DNA from: Elysia chlorotica
Taxonomy: Eukaryota > Mollusca > Gastropoda > Plakobranchidae
Assembly: GCA_003991915.1 (NCBI GenBank)
Contig: RQTK01000088.1
Coordinates: forward strand, 404,110-468,109
Reading direction: 5' to 3'
Length of the DNA: 64,000 nucleotides
Position 1 is the first letter of the stretch; each line of letters starts with the position of its first letter. Of the stretch, positions 59,996 through 64,000 are shown piece after piece. The translations under genes and the position numbers were made by a program. The notes beneath the pieces are model-generated. The model was not told the DNA's origin. It made no database searches and worked only from the letters and a program-made list of their open reading frames with translations.

Positions 59996-61007
59996 CTGTT
60001 TTGTTTACGAGCCACGTCATAAAAGAAAGGAAAAGGAGTACATTATCTGAAATTGAGGAAAGAATGTGGCATCCATCAATATACACAATTAGGTTGAGTT
60101 TATTATGAGGTACAATACTATTAGCCGTTTGGGATAATTTTCCTTATTACATATATCCTTCAAATTATTAACTATTATTCTGTGTCTTAATTAGTATACA
60201 CCACAGTCGAAACGGGCTCAAATGATTTTTTATTTTGGCTAGAGGGTCGAATTTGAATAATTTCTAGTGGGTTTTTTGTTTGTTTGTTTTTGTTTTTGTT
60301 TTTTTGTTGTTGCTGTTGTTGTTGATGTTATCGTTCTGTTTTGTTGGAGGGTTTTTGCGCGTGTGTATAATTGCGTTTTAGTGCCTTTGTAAACTTCCTC
60401 TTAGTTTTAAGCTCGACGAGGTTTTATTTCATTTTAATTCGCTGTAAGCAGTGAACGCTAACTTTATGCGGTGAGACCTATGTACGGTCACTGAGTAAAT
60501 AAACCTTTAACATTTTTAGGACTGACATTTACTGTGTTTTATTGATGTTTTAGTCGTTAAGCATCTTACTTTAAGTCTACTTTGACCAAATACAATAGAG
60601 ATGCTTCTTGTGGGTTTTTCTTTCTAATGTGACTTTAGCTCGTAAAACATTGTTGTAATTTATTCACAACGAAAATTGGATTGTAAACATCTACATAACA
60701 AAACATAAAACTACGAATAACATCGGGTAGATATTAAGATAAAATCTTCCACAATAGAAAGAATTCTCATGGTAGTTTTTATCTTTATTTTTGTAAGATG
60801 ATATCTAGGGGCTTTATGTTTTGTTATGATGATGTTAGCTTGAACATTGCTGTAAACGAAGTTAAAAACATTGTCGTTCGCACAATGAGTTCACAGCAGG
60901 AGATTTTTTCAAACATGTTTTTGGGAAACATTATTATAATTATTTAGTTTTGTTTTTCTAACTCTTGCTTTATGACAAGAAGTCTACTAGGTAATCGTTG
61001 ATAGGAT
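59993..61007. other. Presumed intron sequence
   Basis: AT-rich, with T/G-rich simple sequence at 60270-60325. No exon recognised. Confidence 0.4.
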
Positions 61008-61203
61008 GTTATGTTTACATTAATGTGTATAGCAGCATTAACTTTTTGTTTTGTCTTCCCCTCAATAACTGGTTGGGTCGGTGTCAGTATAATGTGACCG
61101 GCCGAGACAGGAGTCATGGTATCCCCGCCCTGTCTCGTGTGTGGCAGCACATAAAATTGTTATGTTTACATTACTGTGAAGAGGAGCATTAACTTTTTGT
61201 TTT
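61008..61203 (+). repeat. 45-bp direct repeats around a SINE fragment
   Basis: GTTATGTTTACATTAATGTG.. at 61008-61052 recurs at 61159-61203 with a few changes. Between them lies a SINE body fragment. Confidence 0.85.
61067..61159 (+). mobile_element. SINE internal fragment
   Basis: From CTGGTTGGGTCGGTGTCAG to GCAGCACATAAAATTGT. Neither the head nor the tail is present, and it is very similar to the young copies. Confidence 0.9.
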
Positions 61204-61975
61204 AATTTGCTCCGATCGTCATTCTCCATGCGATGTCCACAATCAACACAACCCTCTCATGTCTCTCCCTTAAATTTTGTTTTGCTATCATATTTTCCTA
61301 AAGGCTCTGCGGAGATTTATCACCAAGCATTGTGTAGCATTAGATCTAATTATAACATTAACAAGCTTTCCCTCGGCTTAAATCTCTCTCCAGCCCGTAG
61401 TGCAGGTGTTATAGACTGACGAGTGAGTTACTCAAGAGCCAGATTTGATCCGATTTCAGCTCTCGGCCAACTCAGTTTTATACCATCCTATCCCGTTTCT
61501 AGAATACTTATGATTTACAGTAATCAACAAACGAGATAGGACATTCTTCAACTTAGGTTACACCTCGATCAGTCCGACTGCCGGTGATTTGGGTGTTGCG
61601 GGACTAATCAGTCGTAAAACGACTTCTTGTTTGAGGGGCTAGAACTACACCCAGAGCCGAGAAGTTACTTTGACGTAATATAGGTCTATTTTTTTACTGG
61701 ACTTGACTTATGCCTCTGGGTCCCCGGAGGAACATAGGGCCAAAGCAACGCCTCTCCATCTGACTCGGTTCTGGGCATCTCTCTTCAGTTCAGTCTATGT
61801 CTATTTTTTACTCCATTGTTATAATTAATCTCGCCCCAGCCACCTTGCTCACAACTAGTGTCAGTATAAAAATGTTAACGGCAAAGTCCGGGTTTTCCCG
61901 GGCTCATGTCGCCGTATAGGACATCTCTTGAAACCTTGCGTTCTAGTTCAATATCTTAATGATTTAGGAGGGTTT
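61204..61975. other. Presumed intron sequence
   Basis: No exon or repeat recognised. Confidence 0.4.
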
Positions 61976-62200
61976 GGACAAAGATGGGTCCTAAAACTAA
62001 CGTCTAAAAATGTACGTGCTGCCTCGCAGAGACAGATCGGGTTATCAGGGATTTTGTCTTAGTCTGTCAAATGATACAACAACCCAATCGGTAAGAGACG
62101 AAAACCCACGAAAAAAATTTGCTAGATTGTAGGCCTAAGCTCGAACCGGGATCTCCCTAATAGATAGTCAACGCTCTACCACTTGAGCCAGTTCGCCCCA
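61976..62200 (-). mobile_element. Diverged SINE (head type B), - strand
   Basis: Inverted body (AACGTCTAAAAATGTACGTG, CTGCC) and inverted head GGCCTAAGCTCGAACCGGGA to CTACCACTTGAGCCAGTTCG. Confidence 0.82.
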
Positions 62201-62839
62201 ATTTATCGCGAAAGAAAGCTCCATAGTTGTTATTGGAAAAATGAAGGTGGATCATATGATTATGAACAGGAAAAAACTGGCTGAGAAAGCTGAGGTCTAG
62301 GTTTAATCGATATCTTGATTGGTTTTAATGTCGGCCCTAATCACTTTATTACGAGGGTTTATCGTAACGAGGCTATCTCCAATACAAAACTAATGTAAGA
62401 AGGTCAATGGAGCATGGAGTGATTCTGATCTGAATCTGTTGTGCATAGAGGAGGACGGTTGCCTTAAGAAAAGTATCCTAAATAGATAATCGTTTTTCTT
62501 TTGCGACTTAAAAAAGCGGTTTGCAAGTGTCATCTTTTGATAGTACTTTATTAGATTATTTGACACATTACATAAAACAATAAAGAAAAAATCGTTTGGA
62601 GTCTTTCTTGAGAAATTGGTGACATTAAGTTAGGAAAGAGCTTTGTTTTCTTCAACTTAAGATTACTTTATTTAAACAGCGATGTAGGTCATCAAAACAG
62701 CGTAATGAATTATTTTATGACATTATAATTAGGCCTAACCGTAACTTATACTTGAACGTATAGCACAAACTCTAATATCGTGTGAAAAAAAAAGGAGAAG
62801 AGGGGGGGGAGGGAGAGAGAGGTGCGCCACACACGGGCC

Positions 62840-62884
<45 letters not shown>

Positions 62885-63314
62885 GAGAGAGAGAGAGAGA
62901 AAGAGAGAGAGAGATATGAATAAGTGTGTGTCCTAAAGGTGATTTTGATGAAATGTATGTAGAAGTCGATAAAACGTTGGACCAAATCAGACCACCTTTG
63001 CGCTTTACACCTCTTCCTTTCTAATCCTATTTCTTTAAGCCGTCACATTTACAGAAATGGTGCATTAATACATTGTACATAATTTAGAATAGGTATTGTT
63101 CAAAAACGAAATCGCAACATCAAATTCAAAGAAAATTTGGTACATCTATTTAATTATAAGAAAACGAAGTACATTTAGGTGGGCATCCTGCTATTTCTGG
63201 GGACGATGATTTACAAAATTACATGTACATCCTTGTTTGGAAAAGGCATCTCATTGGTCTTGTTGAGAGCAGCGCCGGGTGTGGCTCAGCAGCCAACAGC
63301 CCAATCATCGGATA
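62201..63314. other. Presumed intron sequence
   Basis: No exon recognised. Contains the GA repeat listed separately. Confidence 0.4.
62800..62915. repeat. (GA)n microsatellite
   Basis: G-rich lead followed by GA runs at 62842-62915. Confidence 0.95.
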
Positions 63315-63920
63315 ACAGTCTCTGAGCTGTGTGTTGCACATAATTATAATAAACTTCGACAGTGGGTTTTATGCTTGGTTCTGTGGCCTCTATTTCCTCC
63401 ATGTTCTTCTCTGTTTGAAGTTCAGATGCCTGTCTCTGTACTGTGTGTTGCACATGATTATAATAAACTTCGACAGTGGGTTTTACGTTTGGTTCTGCTG
63501 CCTCTATTTCCTCCATGTTCCGGGGGGCGCGGTGGCCCAGGGGTAGAACAAGGGCTTCCGACGCAAAAGGTTCCGAGTTCGAATCCTGACGGTTGCGTTC
63601 CCTATTGGTTGGGTCGGTGTCAGTATAATATGACCAACTGAGACAGGAGTCCTGGTATCCCCGCCCTGTCTCGTGTATGGCATACCGTACAATTGTCAGA
63701 CGTCCGTCTTGGGGCCCGTCCACAATATAGCCTACATAGTGCTAATGTTGGACGTTGAACTCAACTCAACTCAACCCCCATGTTCTTCTCTGTTCGAAGT
63801 TCAGATGACAGTCTCTGTCCTATATGTTGCACATTATTGTATTTAACTTCGTCAGTGGGTTTTACGTTAGGTTCTGTGGCCTCTATTTCCTCCTTGTTTT
63901 ATTCTGCTCGAATTCCCGTA
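63315..63920 (+). repeat. 114-bp tandem repeat, three units
   Basis: The GTCTCTG anchor occurs at 63318, 63432 and 63811. The last interval is 114 after subtracting the 257-base SINE and its 8-base duplication. Each unit contains CTTCG(A/T)CAGTGGGTTTTA and CCTCTATTTCCTCC. Confidence 0.95.
63521..63777 (+). mobile_element. Full-length SINE (head type A) with TSD
   Basis: 257 bases: head GGCGCGGTGGCCCAGGGGTA, B box GAGTTCGAATCCTG, body, tail GTTGGACGTTGAACTCAACT. Flanked by CCATGTTC at 63513-63520 and 63778-63785. Inserted inside unit 2 of the 114-bp tandem repeat. Confidence 0.95.
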
Positions 63921-64000
63921 TGCCTCTCCGCACCCCAGAGGTACATTGGCATAAGTTCTGAAGGTAGCTTGGGTATGGGTGTCAATAATAATATAATAAT

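Overview
The window looks like nuclear DNA of a mollusc, most probably a gastropod. The evidence is short GT-AG exons separated by AT-rich introns, very abundant (CT)n microsatellites, and many copies of a tRNA-derived SINE whose 3' part ends in a GGACGTTAAACCAAC-like tail. The organism is an inference from this repeat style and gene structure; no species can be named from the sequence alone.

Layout. (1) 1-10.9 kb: on the + strand, 13 exons of an ACSF2-type mitochondrial medium-chain acyl-CoA synthetase. All splice sites are GT-AG and phases are consistent throughout. The exons give 570 residues from the first visible exon (1552) to the stop (10228-10230). The first coding exon, with the start codon and transit peptide, was not found here. 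(2) 11-45 kb: about 34 kb with no convincing protein-coding gene. It holds SINEs in both orientations, several 0.5-1 kb direct duplications, inverted repeats, microsatellites and one 883-base assembly gap (17467-18349) that falls inside a microsatellite. (3) 45.06-55.01 kb: one enormous + strand exon with an intact reading frame of about 3,241 codons. It encodes a Ser-rich, mostly low-complexity protein that I do not recognise, and it ends at a strong consensus splice donor. Two short upstream ORFs lie in its 5' leader. (4) 55.01-64 kb: most likely the first part of a long intron of that gene. It contains SINEs, microsatellites, a two-tier 36-bp/256-bp tandem repeat and a 114-bp tandem repeat interrupted by a SINE with a clear target-site duplication.

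The two genes are functionally unrelated as far as can be seen: a fatty-acid activation enzyme and a giant disordered, possibly scaffold-like protein. The most notable objects are the giant exon, with its C-terminal series of K/R-x-Y-x-V/I motifs and its polySer/polyPro tracts, and the well-preserved history of SINE insertion and tandem duplication in the non-coding DNA.
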